Part shown: piece by piece, positions 25,417 to 34,499 of the stretch
Position numbering within the stretch: position 1 is the first letter of the stretch
Layout of the letters: every line of letters begins with the position of its first letter
DNA from: Brevibacillus fluminis
Lineage (GTDB): Bacteria; Bacillota; Bacilli; Brevibacillales; Brevibacillaceae
Assembly (NCBI RefSeq): GCF_003710825.1
Contig: NZ_RHHQ01000018.1
Coordinates: 1 to 64,000 of the forward strand
Length of the DNA: 64,000 bases
Direction of reading: 5' to 3'
The notes under the pieces: model-generated
The model's database searches: none
What the model saw: the letters and a program-made list of their open reading frames with translations, nothing else
What the model was told of the DNA's origin: nothing
Made by a program: the position numbers and the translations under genes

Positions 25417-26235
25417 TTACACTTCTTGCAAAATGCCTTTCAAGAGCGCGGCAAACTTGTTACGAGCGTTGCCTGCCGCCTCAAACACTTCATCCGCCGT
25501 AATCGGCTGCGGCAAGATTCCTGCAGCCATGTTGCAAATGCAGGAAATGGCCAGCACGCGTAGCCCTGCATGGTTCGCTACGATTACTTCCGGTACTGTC
25601 GACATGCCGACCGCGTCGCCACCGACAATCCGCATCATCCGAATTTCCGCTGGTGTCTCGAATGCCGGACCGCTCCACGAAACGTATACGCCTTCTTGAA
25701 TATCGATTTGCTGCTTGTCCGCAACTTTCCGTGCGAGCGCACGCAGCTCAGGATGATAAGCGGCGGACATATCCGGGAAACGCACGCCCAGTCGCTCATC
25801 ATTCGGTCCGATTAACGGATTGATGCCCATCATGTTGATATGGTCGGAGATCACCATCAGATCGCCTGGCTGGAAGCTTTCATTGATAGCGCCACACGCG
25901 TTGGTGATGATCAGATCCTGAACGCCGATCGCCTTCATCACGCGCACCGGGAAGGTGACGGACGCTGGGGAATGCCCCTCGTAGTAGTGGAAGCGGCCTT
26001 GCATCGCTACGACGACCTTCCCCTCCAGCTTACCGATCACCAGCTGACCTGCGTGGGATTCCACTGTCGATTGGGCAAAATGAGGGATGTTGCCGTACGG
26101 AATCACGACTGCCTCTTCGATTTCTCCAGCCAGACCGCCAAGACCAGAGCCCAGAATCAGACCGATGGTAGGACGGTAGTCGGTTTGCTGCAAAATATAA
26201 TCACGTGCTTCCTCGATATGTTCAAACGTATGCAT
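25417..26235 (-). CDS. punA: Purine nucleoside phosphorylase (PNP-I, trimeric type)
   Basis: A 272-residue enzyme that phosphorolyses guanosine and inosine to base and ribose-1-phosphate. It has the phosphate-binding GLILGSGLGGL motif near residue 27, the HAGQLVIG region, RFHYYEGH near 82, the ITNACGAIN motif near 112 and the ribose-site segment GMSTVPEVIVANH near 212. Length is standard. GGAGGAG precedes the ATG. It acts in purine salvage. Confidence 0.95.
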   Translation of the reverse strand: MHTFEHIEEARDYILQQTDYRPTIGLILGSGLGGLAGEIEEAVVIPYGNIPHFAQSTVESHAGQLVIGKLEGKVVVAMQGRFHYYEGHSPASVTFPVRVMKAIGVQDLIITNACGAINESFQPGDLMVISDHINMMGINPLIGPNDERLGVRFPDMSAAYHPELRALARKVADKQQIDIQEGVYVSWSGPAFETPAEIRMMRIVGGDAVGMSTVPEVIVANHAGLRVLAISCICNMAAGILPQPITADEVFEAAGNARNKFAALLKGILQEV

Positions 26236-26330
26236 GGTTCTCCTCCTTCATCGCTGTGCAATTACTATCTTTCAATGAAAATACCAGTCATTGCACACTT
26301 TGACAAGGGAGATCAGGACCAGCCAACCGA

Positions 26331-27875
26331 TCAAAACGACTTTTCCTTTGCGAGAAATTGCGCAAACGCTTGCAGCGAAAAACGTTTACCACACAGCTTC
26401 TCCACTCTCTCCTGCCACGTCTGCGCCTCGGACGGTTCCATAAATACATTCTTGATCACCTCAAAAACATCCGCCTGCCCATAGAGGCCGCCGATGGCAA
26501 AACGCTCGCGAATCATATCCCGCACGCCATCCGCGTAAATGTAATCTTGTACATATACCGGATACGCAAGAAACATCATTTCCGCAGCAGGGTGCATGCC
26601 CATGCTGTCCCCGCCAAAAATCTCCTGGAAAACCCGGTCCGCCATTGCTTGGAAATCGTCATCCGGATTCTCATACAAGGCACGCTCTACCATACTTTGA
26701 TAGAAATAAAATTTGGTCAATGTAAGCGAAAAGAGATGCTCTGCCTCAGCAGTCTGTGCAAGCACCGCTTCCTCAATGCCGAGAAAATCCCGCAGCCATT
26801 CCTTCTGCGAAGCGATCGTCATCACGATCTCTGCCATCGCCTCATGTCCGATGATGTTTTTAAACCGGAACAGCTCCGGCGATTGCTGCGCTGAGAAAAA
26901 TTCGTACAGCGCATGGCCCAGCTCATGCATCGCCACGCCATACCGGGAAAAGCCGTCCTGCTTTTTCAAGGCGATCCGCAGGTCATCCGTAGCGATCGCG
27001 TTCATCATCCCGCCATACGGGATGTCAAGCAGCTCGATTTGCAGCGGCATCCGCTCAGGCTCGAGCCCAAAATGGCGGCAGGTGAAATGGAGTGCATCTT
27101 TGATCCGTTCCTGCGGAAATAACGAGCGGGGAATCTCCAAAAAGTTCAGAGCGGCATAAAACGCGTCGTAGTATTGCGTACCTGTGTACCCCCACTTTTC
27201 TTGGAAGCGCTGTGACCATTCCCGGGAAATCGGCCTTGTTGCCTCCATCATTTGAAAGCCTTCCGTTCGGTACAGCTCGAAATCGAGCTCCATGATCCCC
27301 TCAAACAAGTAGTGGTGATAAGTGGGATAGCCTTTTTGCCGTGCCATCTCGTTGCGAGCTTTGACCAGCGCCCGGAACTCCTCTTCCATCTCGACGGCTG
27401 CGTGATTCACTTGATCAAATAACGCTTTGCGCAGATCACGATCGGCATTCGCCATCAAGTGTGATTGCACCGACGAAAACGGGTACGATTCTCCCTGATG
27501 GGTAAGCATCAGATTGGTCAGGTGCGTTTGCAGCTTGTTTTTCAACGCTGCCACAGTCGGATGATTCTCGATCTCCTTCTCGCGCGCAGCGTTTTGCAGC
27601 ACTTTAAGCCTTCTCTTCCACGTACCATCCGCAAGCTGTTGCTCCCATTTGCCAAGCACCTGGGCGAAGCGCGGATCGGTAAAGAGCACAAAATGCTGAT
27701 TTTGCAAATCTTCTAAACGAGCATCCTCCTGATTGCGGGTGACCGCCTCATATTCGAGCAGCGTCACCAGCCGGAAGCTTTCGTCGAGCTTGCGCAATTC
27801 CTCCTCATACGCCGCTTTCCACGCCTCTTCTTCGCCGATCGCGCACAGCAGATCAAGATCGAAAATGTTTGTCAT
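26331..27875 (-). CDS. M3 family oligopeptidase
   Basis: A 514-residue zinc metallopeptidase. The active-site HExxH occurs as MHELGHALYEFF near residue 317 with the downstream zinc Glu expected in GHEAMAEIV. It is shorter than PepF (about 600 residues) and resembles the compact carboxypeptidase-like/oligopeptidase M3 group. There is no signal peptide, so it degrades short peptides in the cytosol. No operon partner is evident; punA starts 95 bases downstream on the same strand. Confidence 0.92.
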   Translation of the reverse strand: MTNIFDLDLLCAIGEEEAWKAAYEEELRKLDESFRLVTLLEYEAVTRNQEDARLEDLQNQHFVLFTDPRFAQVLGKWEQQLADGTWKRRLKVLQNAAREKEIENHPTVAALKNKLQTHLTNLMLTHQGESYPFSSVQSHLMANADRDLRKALFDQVNHAAVEMEEEFRALVKARNEMARQKGYPTYHHYLFEGIMELDFELYRTEGFQMMEATRPISREWSQRFQEKWGYTGTQYYDAFYAALNFLEIPRSLFPQERIKDALHFTCRHFGLEPERMPLQIELLDIPYGGMMNAIATDDLRIALKKQDGFSRYGVAMHELGHALYEFFSAQQSPELFRFKNIIGHEAMAEIVMTIASQKEWLRDFLGIEEAVLAQTAEAEHLFSLTLTKFYFYQSMVERALYENPDDDFQAMADRVFQEIFGGDSMGMHPAAEMMFLAYPVYVQDYIYADGVRDMIRERFAIGGLYGQADVFEVIKNVFMEPSEAQTWQERVEKLCGKRFSLQAFAQFLAKEKSF

Positions 27876-27970
27876 CGCGTCCCACTCCTCGCATGTTCTT
27901 TTACTAGTAGACTAAACGGAAAAAGTCAGAGGAATATCAGAGAAACGCCGAAATAATGTGCAAAACATTC

Positions 27971-27996
27971 AAACCGATCTGGACTTTTGCTCGTTA
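27971..27996 (+). promoter_or_regulatory. ECF-type promoter of the sigma factor gene
   Basis: AAACCG (27971-27976), a 15-base spacer and CGTTA (27992-27996) form an AAC/CGT-type ECF promoter. The same motif with identical spacing occurs at 29361, upstream of the cupredoxin gene, which implies autoregulation of the sigma factor and a shared regulon. Confidence 0.7.
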
Positions 27997-28044
27997 CCTT
28001 AGGGAGAATAGAAGCGATCAGGAAAAAGAGGTGGGGGCTGTCTC

Positions 28045-28611
28045 ATGAAGACATTGAGCGACGCTGACATCATGCAGCTTGTCATGCAAAAACAGCGGGC
28101 AGCACTAGAAGAGCTGTATGACCGCCACATCAAATTGGTCTACTCCTTCGCACTGAAAGCGACGCGCGACGAGCAGCAGGCTAAGGCCGTCGTGCAGGCG
28201 GTATTTACACGATTATGGACAACTGAAAAAGGCTACGACCCCGAAAAAGGGCAGTTCGTCAACTGGCTTTTGACGATTACCCGGCATATCACCATTGATC
28301 ATCTGCGCGCGGAAAAGCGTTACCGTAACGTCATTCCGCTCGAGCCGGAGCGATGGGAATCCATTACCGATCATCCCGCAAACGACCCTGCAGAGGTCGC
28401 CTCCCGCAAGCTGATCCGCGAGCAAGTGGAAAAAGCATACCGCTTTCTTTCGACGAGCCAAATCGAGCTCATCCAGCATTTATACTGGGAGGGCTATTCG
28501 CTGAGCGAAATTGCCAAGATGCGAAACGAACCGATTGGCACCATCAAAAGCCGCTTGCATCAAACACTAAAAATTTTGCGCAATCATCTCGTACTGGAAA
28601 TGGAGGGATGA
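28045..28611 (+). CDS. ECF RNA polymerase sigma factor (SigK-like)
   Basis: A 188-residue group 4 sigma factor. Region 2 spans about residues 20-90 (LYDRHIKLVYSFAL; the -10-reading segment with TITRHITIDHLRAE). Region 4 spans about 130-185 with the helix-turn-helix YSLSEIAKMRNEPIGTIKSR. It is followed 3 bases later by an RskA-like anti-sigma gene. ATG 28045 has a GAGGTGGGGG site. Its own promoter and that of the cupredoxin gene share AAACCG-N15-CGTTA. Confidence 0.93.
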   Translation: MKTLSDADIMQLVMQKQRAALEELYDRHIKLVYSFALKATRDEQQAKAVVQAVFTRLWTTEKGYDPEKGQFVNWLLTITRHITIDHLRAEKRYRNVIPLEPERWESITDHPANDPAEVASRKLIREQVEKAYRFLSTSQIELIQHLYWEGYSLSEIAKMRNEPIGTIKSRLHQTLKILRNHLVLEMEG

Positions 28612-28614
28612 AAC

Positions 28615-29349
28615 ATGAAAATACCCGGTACATGTTTATCAGCTGATGAGCTGGTTTCCTATATCGTCGGTCAGATAACGGATCAAGAGAAAAAGCATGT
28701 GGAATCCCACCTGATCGCTTGTTTCGCGTGCAGGCAAGAAGCAAAAGAGCTACAGGAGGCATGGGAATTGATACCTTACCATATGGATGAAGTTGCGGTT
28801 CCAGCTGATTTGAAGCAGGAAGTCATGAGCTCCATCTTCCCCGCTGATGCCCCTGTACGGGAATCAGGCTGGAAAAAACGGCTGGCGCGCGTCTTCGCTT
28901 TCAATCCTCATTGGATGAGCGCGGCACTGGGGCTTTTCCTGATCATCGCCTTTGCCTATAACATGAGTCTTCGCCACGAGCTTGCGCAATTGCAGCAGCA
29001 ATCGCTGCTTCCCTCCCAGGTCTTGCAGGAATACGCGCTCAAGCCGACAGCTGACACGCCGCCGCAAGCCCAGGGAAAAGCATGGCTGTATACGCAGGGA
29101 GAAGTGAAAAAACTTGTCTTTCAGGTGCAAGGGCTGACGTGCACCGATGGACCGGAGGCATACCAGGTTTGGCTGATCCATGAAGGAAAACGAAAAAGTG
29201 CGGGTGTCTTCCGCGTCGATGAAAATGGAAATGGCTTCATGACGTACGAGATGGGAAAAGACCAAGTGGCATTTGAAGCGATCGGTATCACGCTGGAGCC
29301 AGATGCGGCGGGTAACAAGCCGCGTGGAAAAAAAGTTTTGGGCACGTAG
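28615..29349 (+). CDS. RskA-like anti-sigma factor with zinc-finger motif
   Basis: A 244-residue membrane protein. The N-terminal anti-sigma domain has the ZAS-type His-x3-Cys-x2-Cys motif (HLIACFAC) near residue 28. One transmembrane helix spans about residues 100-120, and an extracellular RskA domain follows, with the AYQVWLIHEGKRKSAG core near residue 182. It should hold the ECF sigma at the membrane and release it on an extracytoplasmic signal, probably by regulated proteolysis. It is in an operon with the sigma gene. Confidence 0.9.
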   Translation: MKIPGTCLSADELVSYIVGQITDQEKKHVESHLIACFACRQEAKELQEAWELIPYHMDEVAVPADLKQEVMSSIFPADAPVRESGWKKRLARVFAFNPHWMSAALGLFLIIAFAYNMSLRHELAQLQQQSLLPSQVLQEYALKPTADTPPQAQGKAWLYTQGEVKKLVFQVQGLTCTDGPEAYQVWLIHEGKRKSAGVFRVDENGNGFMTYEMGKDQVAFEAIGITLEPDAAGNKPRGKKVLGT

Positions 29350-29360
29350 CCTGATCGATC

Positions 29361-29386
29361 AAACCGCTTCCGGTTTTCCATCGTTA
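29361..29386 (+). promoter_or_regulatory. ECF-type promoter of the cupredoxin gene
   Basis: AAACCG (29361-29366), 15 bases, then CGTTA (29382-29386), identical in both boxes and spacing to the promoter at 27971. It lies about 36 bases upstream of the ATG. Confidence 0.7.
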
Positions 29387-29422
29387 TCTTGAGTAACAAA
29401 CGCTCAAGAGGAGGAATGAACC

Positions 29423-30484
29423 ATGAAAAAAATGATGTCTCTGCTTCTTTCCGGCGCTATCGTCACAGGGATGCTAGGGTTGGGAACGATGAGCGAAGCG
29501 TATCCAGCTGCTGCTGCCTCAACGGCTCCCGTAAAAGTGCTTGTCGCCGGAAAGGAAGTCCATTTCACTGCACAGCCCGTGCTGGTCAAAAACCGCCTGC
29601 TAGTCCCGGCTGAAGCGATGTCGAAGCACTTGGGGATGACGTACGCGTATGATGCCGGCAAGAAGACGATCACGCTCAAAATGGCATCCAATCTCTATGT
29701 GTTCCCCATCGACAGCAATTCGGCCACGATCAACGGGGTTCCCGTTACATCCGATGTGTCAGCCACAATGATGAACGGGGTTCCCTACATACCGTTGCGC
29801 TTCCTCGGTGAATATCTCGGCATGGGGGTAACCTATCAAGCGGCGACTCACACTGCAGCGGTGAAAACCGACAATGTCGCCTCCTTCCGCATCCTCTCGC
29901 CAAAAGAAGGAGACGTCCTGCATACCACTCAAGTCAAAGTAGGCATCGCTGCCTTCCATCATCAACTGCTTGACTTCCGTCAGCATATGCAGGCCGTAGC
30001 CGGGCAAGGCCATATCCACGTATGGCTTGACACGGACCCCAAAGATCCCAAGGTAGCCTATAAAATGATCTCGGGAGAACCGGCCGTATTCGATAACGTG
30101 CAGCCAGGAAACCATACGCTGACTGTTCAGCTGGTTGGCAATGACCATAAGCCACTCGTCCCTGAAGTGAAGCAGGTTATCCATTTCCAAACGGTGGCGT
30201 CTCCGACGGAAAAGCCCGCCCCTGCGCAAGCGACGAAAACGTATTCTGTTGATATCCATTCCTACATGTTCATGCCGGGGGAAATCACAGTGGAGGCCGG
30301 TTCAACAGTTACCTTCACGAATTCAGACGATGTTAACCATACCGTGACCGCCAAGGATGGTTCGTTCGACAGCGGCCCGATCAGCAAAGGAAAATCCTAC
30401 TCTGTCACGTTTTCCAAGCCAGGTGTTTATCAAATCTACTGCAAACCGCATACCTTCATGACAGGTACAATCACTGTGAAATAA
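29423..30484 (+). CDS. Secreted cupredoxin protein with copper-amine-oxidase-N-like domain
   Basis: A 353-residue exported protein. The signal peptide occupies about residues 1-32. A copper amine oxidase N-terminal-type stalk domain with its tandem repeat follows at about 36-150 (LLVPAEAMSKHLGM, VPYIPLRFLGEYLGM). Then comes a beta domain resembling DUF4399 at about 155-255 (GQGHIHVWLDTDP). The C-terminal plastocyanin-like domain has a full type I copper ligand set: His306, Cys340, His343 and Met346. It lies directly downstream of the ECF sigma/anti-sigma pair and has the same promoter motif. It is probably a redox or copper-binding protein outside the membrane. Confidence 0.88.
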   Translation: MKKMMSLLLSGAIVTGMLGLGTMSEAYPAAAASTAPVKVLVAGKEVHFTAQPVLVKNRLLVPAEAMSKHLGMTYAYDAGKKTITLKMASNLYVFPIDSNSATINGVPVTSDVSATMMNGVPYIPLRFLGEYLGMGVTYQAATHTAAVKTDNVASFRILSPKEGDVLHTTQVKVGIAAFHHQLLDFRQHMQAVAGQGHIHVWLDTDPKDPKVAYKMISGEPAVFDNVQPGNHTLTVQLVGNDHKPLVPEVKQVIHFQTVASPTEKPAPAQATKTYSVDIHSYMFMPGEITVEAGSTVTFTNSDDVNHTVTAKDGSFDSGPISKGKSYSVTFSKPGVYQIYCKPHTFMTGTITVK

Positions 30485-30485
30485 A

Positions 30486-30557
30486 TAACCCCCCTTGTGC
30501 GAGAGTAGGCTTTGACCAGCGTCAAACCAACTCTTCCCGCACAACGGGGGTTTTTAT
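30486..30557. terminator. Bidirectional terminator between cupredoxin gene and fhs
   Basis: A long hairpin (AACCCCCCTTGTGCG with CGCACAACGGGGGTT and inner pairing) has T-rich flanks on both strands and serves two convergent genes. Confidence 0.88.
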
Positions 30558-32183
30558 TTATTTTATGGCTTCCGCACTCGTCTCCAAGCGGAGCGTCTCT
30601 GCTGCTGGCTTTTTCGGCAAGCCCGGCATCGTCATGATGCTTCCCGTCAATGCCACGATAAACCCGGCTCCCGCCGATACTCGGATCTCACTGACGTGAA
30701 TCTCGAAATCGGTGGGCGCGCCCAACCGATCTGCCTGATCGGTGAACGAATACGGCGTTTTCGCCATGCATACAGGCAAATGAGACAAGCCCATCTCTTC
30801 AATGCGCTTAAGTGTCTTAGTTGCAGCCGCGGTATAGACGACCGATGAGCCGCGATATATGTTTTTGACGATCGTTTCGATTTTCTCCTTTACGAAGAGG
30901 GAGTCCTCGTAGAGGAGACGGAAGGTGTCTGCGTTCGACTCAGCCGCGCGAACCACTTTTTCAGCTAGCTCCTTGCCGCCTTTCCCCCCCTCTGCCCAAA
31001 CGTTGGAAACCGCTACCTCAATGCTGTTCCGCTGACACATGGCGATGACCGCATCTAGCTCTGATGGCAAATCGGTGGCAAACCGGTTGATCGCCACGAC
31101 TGCCGGTATCCCGAATCCGCGCAAATTTTCCACATGCCGCAGCACATTGGCGAATCCCATTTCCAGCGCCGCCTGATTTTCAGCTTGCAGATCGGCAATT
31201 GCGATGCCTGCGTTGTATTTCAAGGCGCGTACGGTGATGACGACAACAGCCGCCGATGGCGTCAAACCCGCTTTCCTGCATTTGATGTTAAAAAACTTCT
31301 CCGCCCCAAGGTCAGCGCCGAATCCCGCTTCCGTCACGACATAATCGCCCAGCTTCAAGGCGAGCTTGGTGCCGATGACGCTGCTGCAGCCGTGTGCGAT
31401 GTTGGCAAACGGGCCACCGTGAACGATGACCGGAGTGCCCTCCGTCGTCTGCACCAAATTCGGCTTCAAGGCATCCTTGAGCAAGACGCACATTGCCTCC
31501 ACCGCATTCATTTCCTTTGCGGTGACAGGCTGATCGGCGAAATCGTAGCCGATGATGATCCGGTTGAGCCGCTCGCGCAGGTCATTCATATTCTCGCTCA
31601 AGCACAGGATCGCCATGATTTCGGAAGCGGTCGTGATCATGAAGCCGTCTTCCCGTGTCGTTCCGTTCCCGTCCCCAAGCCCTACGACAATATTGCGCAG
31701 AGCCCGATCATTCATGTCCATCGCGCGTTTCCACACGATCTTCTTCGGGTTGAGCCCACGCACATTGCCATGATGGATATGATTATCGATCATCGCCGCC
31801 AACAGGTTATGCGCGGTCGTGATCGCATGAATGTCGCCAGTAAAATGCAGATTGATATCATCAGCGGGAAGCAGCTCCGCATTGCCGCTTCCTGTCGCTC
31901 CGCCCTTCATGCCGAGGCACGGACCGAGAGAAGGTTCGCGAAGAGCAGCAATCGCTTTTTTGTCAATCACATTGAGGGCTTGCGACAGCCCGATAGTCGT
32001 GAGCGTTTTCCCCGCCCCGGCCGGATTCGGGTTCATCGCCGTTACCAAAATCAGCTTTCCGTTTGGGCGATGCTTGACTTTGTCCCACAATTCTGGAGCC
32101 AGCTTCGCCTTGTATTTTCCGTACAGCTCCAGGTCCTCTTCCGGAACCCCTGCTCGTTGCGCAATTTCGACGATCGGTTTCAT
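30558..32183 (-). CDS. fhs: Formate-tetrahydrofolate ligase
   Basis: A 541-residue enzyme that makes 10-formyl-THF from formate, THF and ATP. The ATP-binding loop TAMNPNPAGAGKTLTTIG lies near residue 50, with family motifs EPSLGPCLGMKGGATG near 83 and GNVRGLNPKKIVWKR near 140. Length is slightly below the usual 556. ATG 32183 follows AAGGAGG. It feeds one-carbon units to purine and formyl-methionine synthesis. Confidence 0.97.
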   Translation of the reverse strand: MKPIVEIAQRAGVPEEDLELYGKYKAKLAPELWDKVKHRPNGKLILVTAMNPNPAGAGKTLTTIGLSQALNVIDKKAIAALREPSLGPCLGMKGGATGSGNAELLPADDINLHFTGDIHAITTAHNLLAAMIDNHIHHGNVRGLNPKKIVWKRAMDMNDRALRNIVVGLGDGNGTTREDGFMITTASEIMAILCLSENMNDLRERLNRIIIGYDFADQPVTAKEMNAVEAMCVLLKDALKPNLVQTTEGTPVIVHGGPFANIAHGCSSVIGTKLALKLGDYVVTEAGFGADLGAEKFFNIKCRKAGLTPSAAVVVITVRALKYNAGIAIADLQAENQAALEMGFANVLRHVENLRGFGIPAVVAINRFATDLPSELDAVIAMCQRNSIEVAVSNVWAEGGKGGKELAEKVVRAAESNADTFRLLYEDSLFVKEKIETIVKNIYRGSSVVYTAAATKTLKRIEEMGLSHLPVCMAKTPYSFTDQADRLGAPTDFEIHVSEIRVSAGAGFIVALTGSIMTMPGLPKKPAAETLRLETSAEAIK

Positions 32184-32298
32184 GAATGCCTCCTTAAAAC
32201 GTGATCTTCCACTACTCTATTTCCACATGCTTATCTATTTTCCTTGGTCCCTTCCCGGCCCCCATCAATCAGATGAGACCAGAACAGGGACGGTGCGT

Positions 32299-32304
32299 TA
32301 TAAT
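32299..32304 (+). promoter_or_regulatory. -10 element of the sensor kinase gene
   Basis: A perfect TATAAT lies 33 bases upstream of the kinase start. No convincing -35 is present, so an activator may be needed. Confidence 0.4.
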
Positions 32305-32337
32305 ACTTATATATTCGCTAGTTGGGAGGGCTCCGAC

Positions 32338-33711
32338 ATGATGGTAATTATATGGCTGGTCATTTGGACCCTCGGCTTTCTCGTCTTGTTCACCGACCCG
32401 AAGCAAACCTCAATACGTTGGGCGAGCGCCACGGCCTTTATCGGCGGCTGCGGCTTTTTTTCAGCAGTAGTGGACGAAACGTTATACCCGCTGTTCGATC
32501 ATTTTGCAAATGTGCAAACGGCCGTAGAACCTACCTTGATGTTTATCAGCAGACTCTCTTCTTTTATTTGCCAAGTGGGTCTGCCCTATGCTTTCTTTAT
32601 GTTTGCCATTCATTCCGGTGATTTCATCGTACGCAAAACGAAAAAGCTGATCCAGTATCTTGCATTGATCCCGCCTCTATTCGTGCTTGCCACGACGCCG
32701 ATTTACCCGGTGCTTTCGTTTAATTACTGGGTGATGGTTAGCTGGGCGCTTCCGTATTTCCTCGCAGCGAGCGTCATCCTGATCGTGCTGTACCGCAAGG
32801 AAAAAGACCCGCAGCTACGCCGAAGCCGCCTGTTCACCAACATTTTGGTCATCGTCCCCCTGATGTTCGTGTTCACGACCATCTATATCATGCGGACGCA
32901 AAATCAGTACGAAGCCTGGCGATACAACATGCTGATCGTCGGGATTCAGTTTCTTCTCATCTTGTTTATCAGTGTCAAATACGGCTTCCTCGGCGTAAAG
33001 TTCCGGGTGGAGAGACGCCGGTTGCACAGCACGTTGCGCGCGTTGACATCCGGCGCCCAAATCGTCAATCATACGATCAAAAACGAGATTGGAAAGATCA
33101 CCCTGTTCGCCGACCGCATTCAATCATATGCCATTGAGACGAACCAGCCGGACTTGAAAAAGGATGTCGATATCCTCATCCAGTCTTCCCAGCATATACT
33201 GGACATGATGAACCGTATCCAAGGGCAGCTGCAGGAAATCACGATTAAAGAAGAGGTAATCCGCCCGGCCGAGCTGATCGACGAAGTCCTTCGTAACCTA
33301 AAACCGTATGCGGAAAAATACGCGGTAGTGCTCGAGACCGATCTCGACGTGAGCTTGTTGATGCGCGGTGATCCCGTACAGCTGAGAGAAATTTTGACCA
33401 ACCTGTGCATGAATGCCTTTGAGGCAATGAAAGAAGCCGGAGGCACGCTGATTCTTAGACTCTATTTATCCAAAAAGCATTTGGTCATTTCGGTCACAGA
33501 CACCGGGGTAGGCATCTCCAAGGAAAATCTGCCCCATGTCATGGACCCTTTCTTCTCCACCAAAAAAACCGGGCAAAACTATGGTCTGGGTTTATCCTAC
33601 TGCTTCAATGTCATGCAAAAACACCAAGGGACGCTGGAAATTTACAGTATTCATGGCGAGGGCACGACCATTTATCTATATTTTCCCCGTAAACGATTGG
33701 CGACCAACTAA
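32338..33711 (+). CDS. 7-TM sensor histidine kinase
   Basis: A 457-residue kinase. Seven hydrophobic segments fill residues 1-225. The dimerisation helix follows with the likely phospho-accepting His in IVNHTIKNEIGK (about residue 244). A HATPase_c domain occupies about 310-455, with the N box NLCMNAFEAM, G1 DTGVGIS and G2 YGLGLSYC. The frame is open from 31831, but ATG 32338 has GGGAGGG in place. It pairs with the response regulator 26 bases downstream. Loop regions outside the membrane are short, so the stimulus is probably within or at the membrane. Confidence 0.92.
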   Translation: MMVIIWLVIWTLGFLVLFTDPKQTSIRWASATAFIGGCGFFSAVVDETLYPLFDHFANVQTAVEPTLMFISRLSSFICQVGLPYAFFMFAIHSGDFIVRKTKKLIQYLALIPPLFVLATTPIYPVLSFNYWVMVSWALPYFLAASVILIVLYRKEKDPQLRRSRLFTNILVIVPLMFVFTTIYIMRTQNQYEAWRYNMLIVGIQFLLILFISVKYGFLGVKFRVERRRLHSTLRALTSGAQIVNHTIKNEIGKITLFADRIQSYAIETNQPDLKKDVDILIQSSQHILDMMNRIQGQLQEITIKEEVIRPAELIDEVLRNLKPYAEKYAVVLETDLDVSLLMRGDPVQLREILTNLCMNAFEAMKEAGGTLILRLYLSKKHLVISVTDTGVGISKENLPHVMDPFFSTKKTGQNYGLGLSYCFNVMQKHQGTLEIYSIHGEGTTIYLYFPRKRLATN

Positions 33712-33737
33712 ACGATAGAAAAGGAGGGGAAGCTGGC

Positions 33738-34376
33738 ATGACACGCATTCACGTACTGCTAGTCGAAGACGACCACACTTGGCGCGAAGGCCTGACCTCG
33801 TATATCAACAAAGAAACCGACATGACCGTGGCCGGAACAGCCTCGTCCAAAGAGGAAGCAGTCGCTGTTTTTACCGAGCTGAAACCCGATGTCGTCCTGA
33901 TGGATATCAACCTGACGGAAAACAATCTGGATGGGATTGAAACGGCGCTTGAGCTGACTGAACTGCAACCCGACTGCCGCATCATCATGCTTACCTCGTT
34001 GACTGCGGAAGACGTCATGGTCGAATCATTCGCGGCAGGCGCCGTCAACTATATCAGCAAAACCGACTTCAAGGAAATTCCCGACGCGATTCGTGCGGCT
34101 TACAACCGTCAATCCGCCATTCACCCGACTGCCGCCGCCGCATTGCGCAATGAATTTTTGCGCCTGAAACAGGAAGAGAGCAAAAAGCTGCTCTCGCCGG
34201 CTGAACGCGACATTTTGCAGCTGATTCATAAGGGACAGACCCAGTCGGAAATCGAAAAAACGTTATTCATCACCAAGCGGACCATCAAAAACCATATCAA
34301 CCGCATCCTGAAAAAAATGGGCGCCAAAACGAGCAAGGAAGCTGCCGCCAAGGCTAAGCAAAAAAAGCTGTTCTAG
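33738..34376 (+). CDS. Response regulator, NarL/LuxR type
   Basis: A 212-residue regulator. The receiver domain (residues 1-120) has the acidic pocket VEDDH, the phospho-acceptor Asp near residue 55 (VVLMDIN), Thr/Ser in MLTSLT and Lys in YISKTD. The C-terminal LuxR helix-turn-helix (about 145-205) contains LSPAERDILQLIHKGQTQSE. It is cognate to the kinase immediately upstream. Its terminator separates it from aas-lplT, though that operon is a plausible target. Confidence 0.94.
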   Translation: MTRIHVLLVEDDHTWREGLTSYINKETDMTVAGTASSKEEAVAVFTELKPDVVLMDINLTENNLDGIETALELTELQPDCRIIMLTSLTAEDVMVESFAAGAVNYISKTDFKEIPDAIRAAYNRQSAIHPTAAAALRNEFLRLKQEESKKLLSPAERDILQLIHKGQTQSEIEKTLFITKRTIKNHINRILKKMGAKTSKEAAAKAKQKKLF

Positions 34377-34413
34377 CGCCATTTTCGAATACTGTAGGCT
34401 CGTATTAGCATCA

Positions 34414-34440
34414 GGTACCAATGAATGTTGGTACTTTTTT
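34414..34440 (+). terminator. Terminator after the response regulator
   Basis: GTACCAA-TGAATG-TTGGTAC is followed by seven or more Ts, about 38 bases after the stop codon. Confidence 0.88.
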
Positions 34441-34499
34441 TATTCCACCCACGCCGTAGAATGAAGGCAATAATAGCATTCGGAAAGGTGTGTTGTTTC

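Noticed and set aside
31831..32337. Upstream extension of the sensor kinase frame and a 356-codon plus-strand frame over fhs
   Set aside because: Both lie antisense to fhs. The kinase has a clear ATG with ribosome site at 32338 after a TATAAT box.
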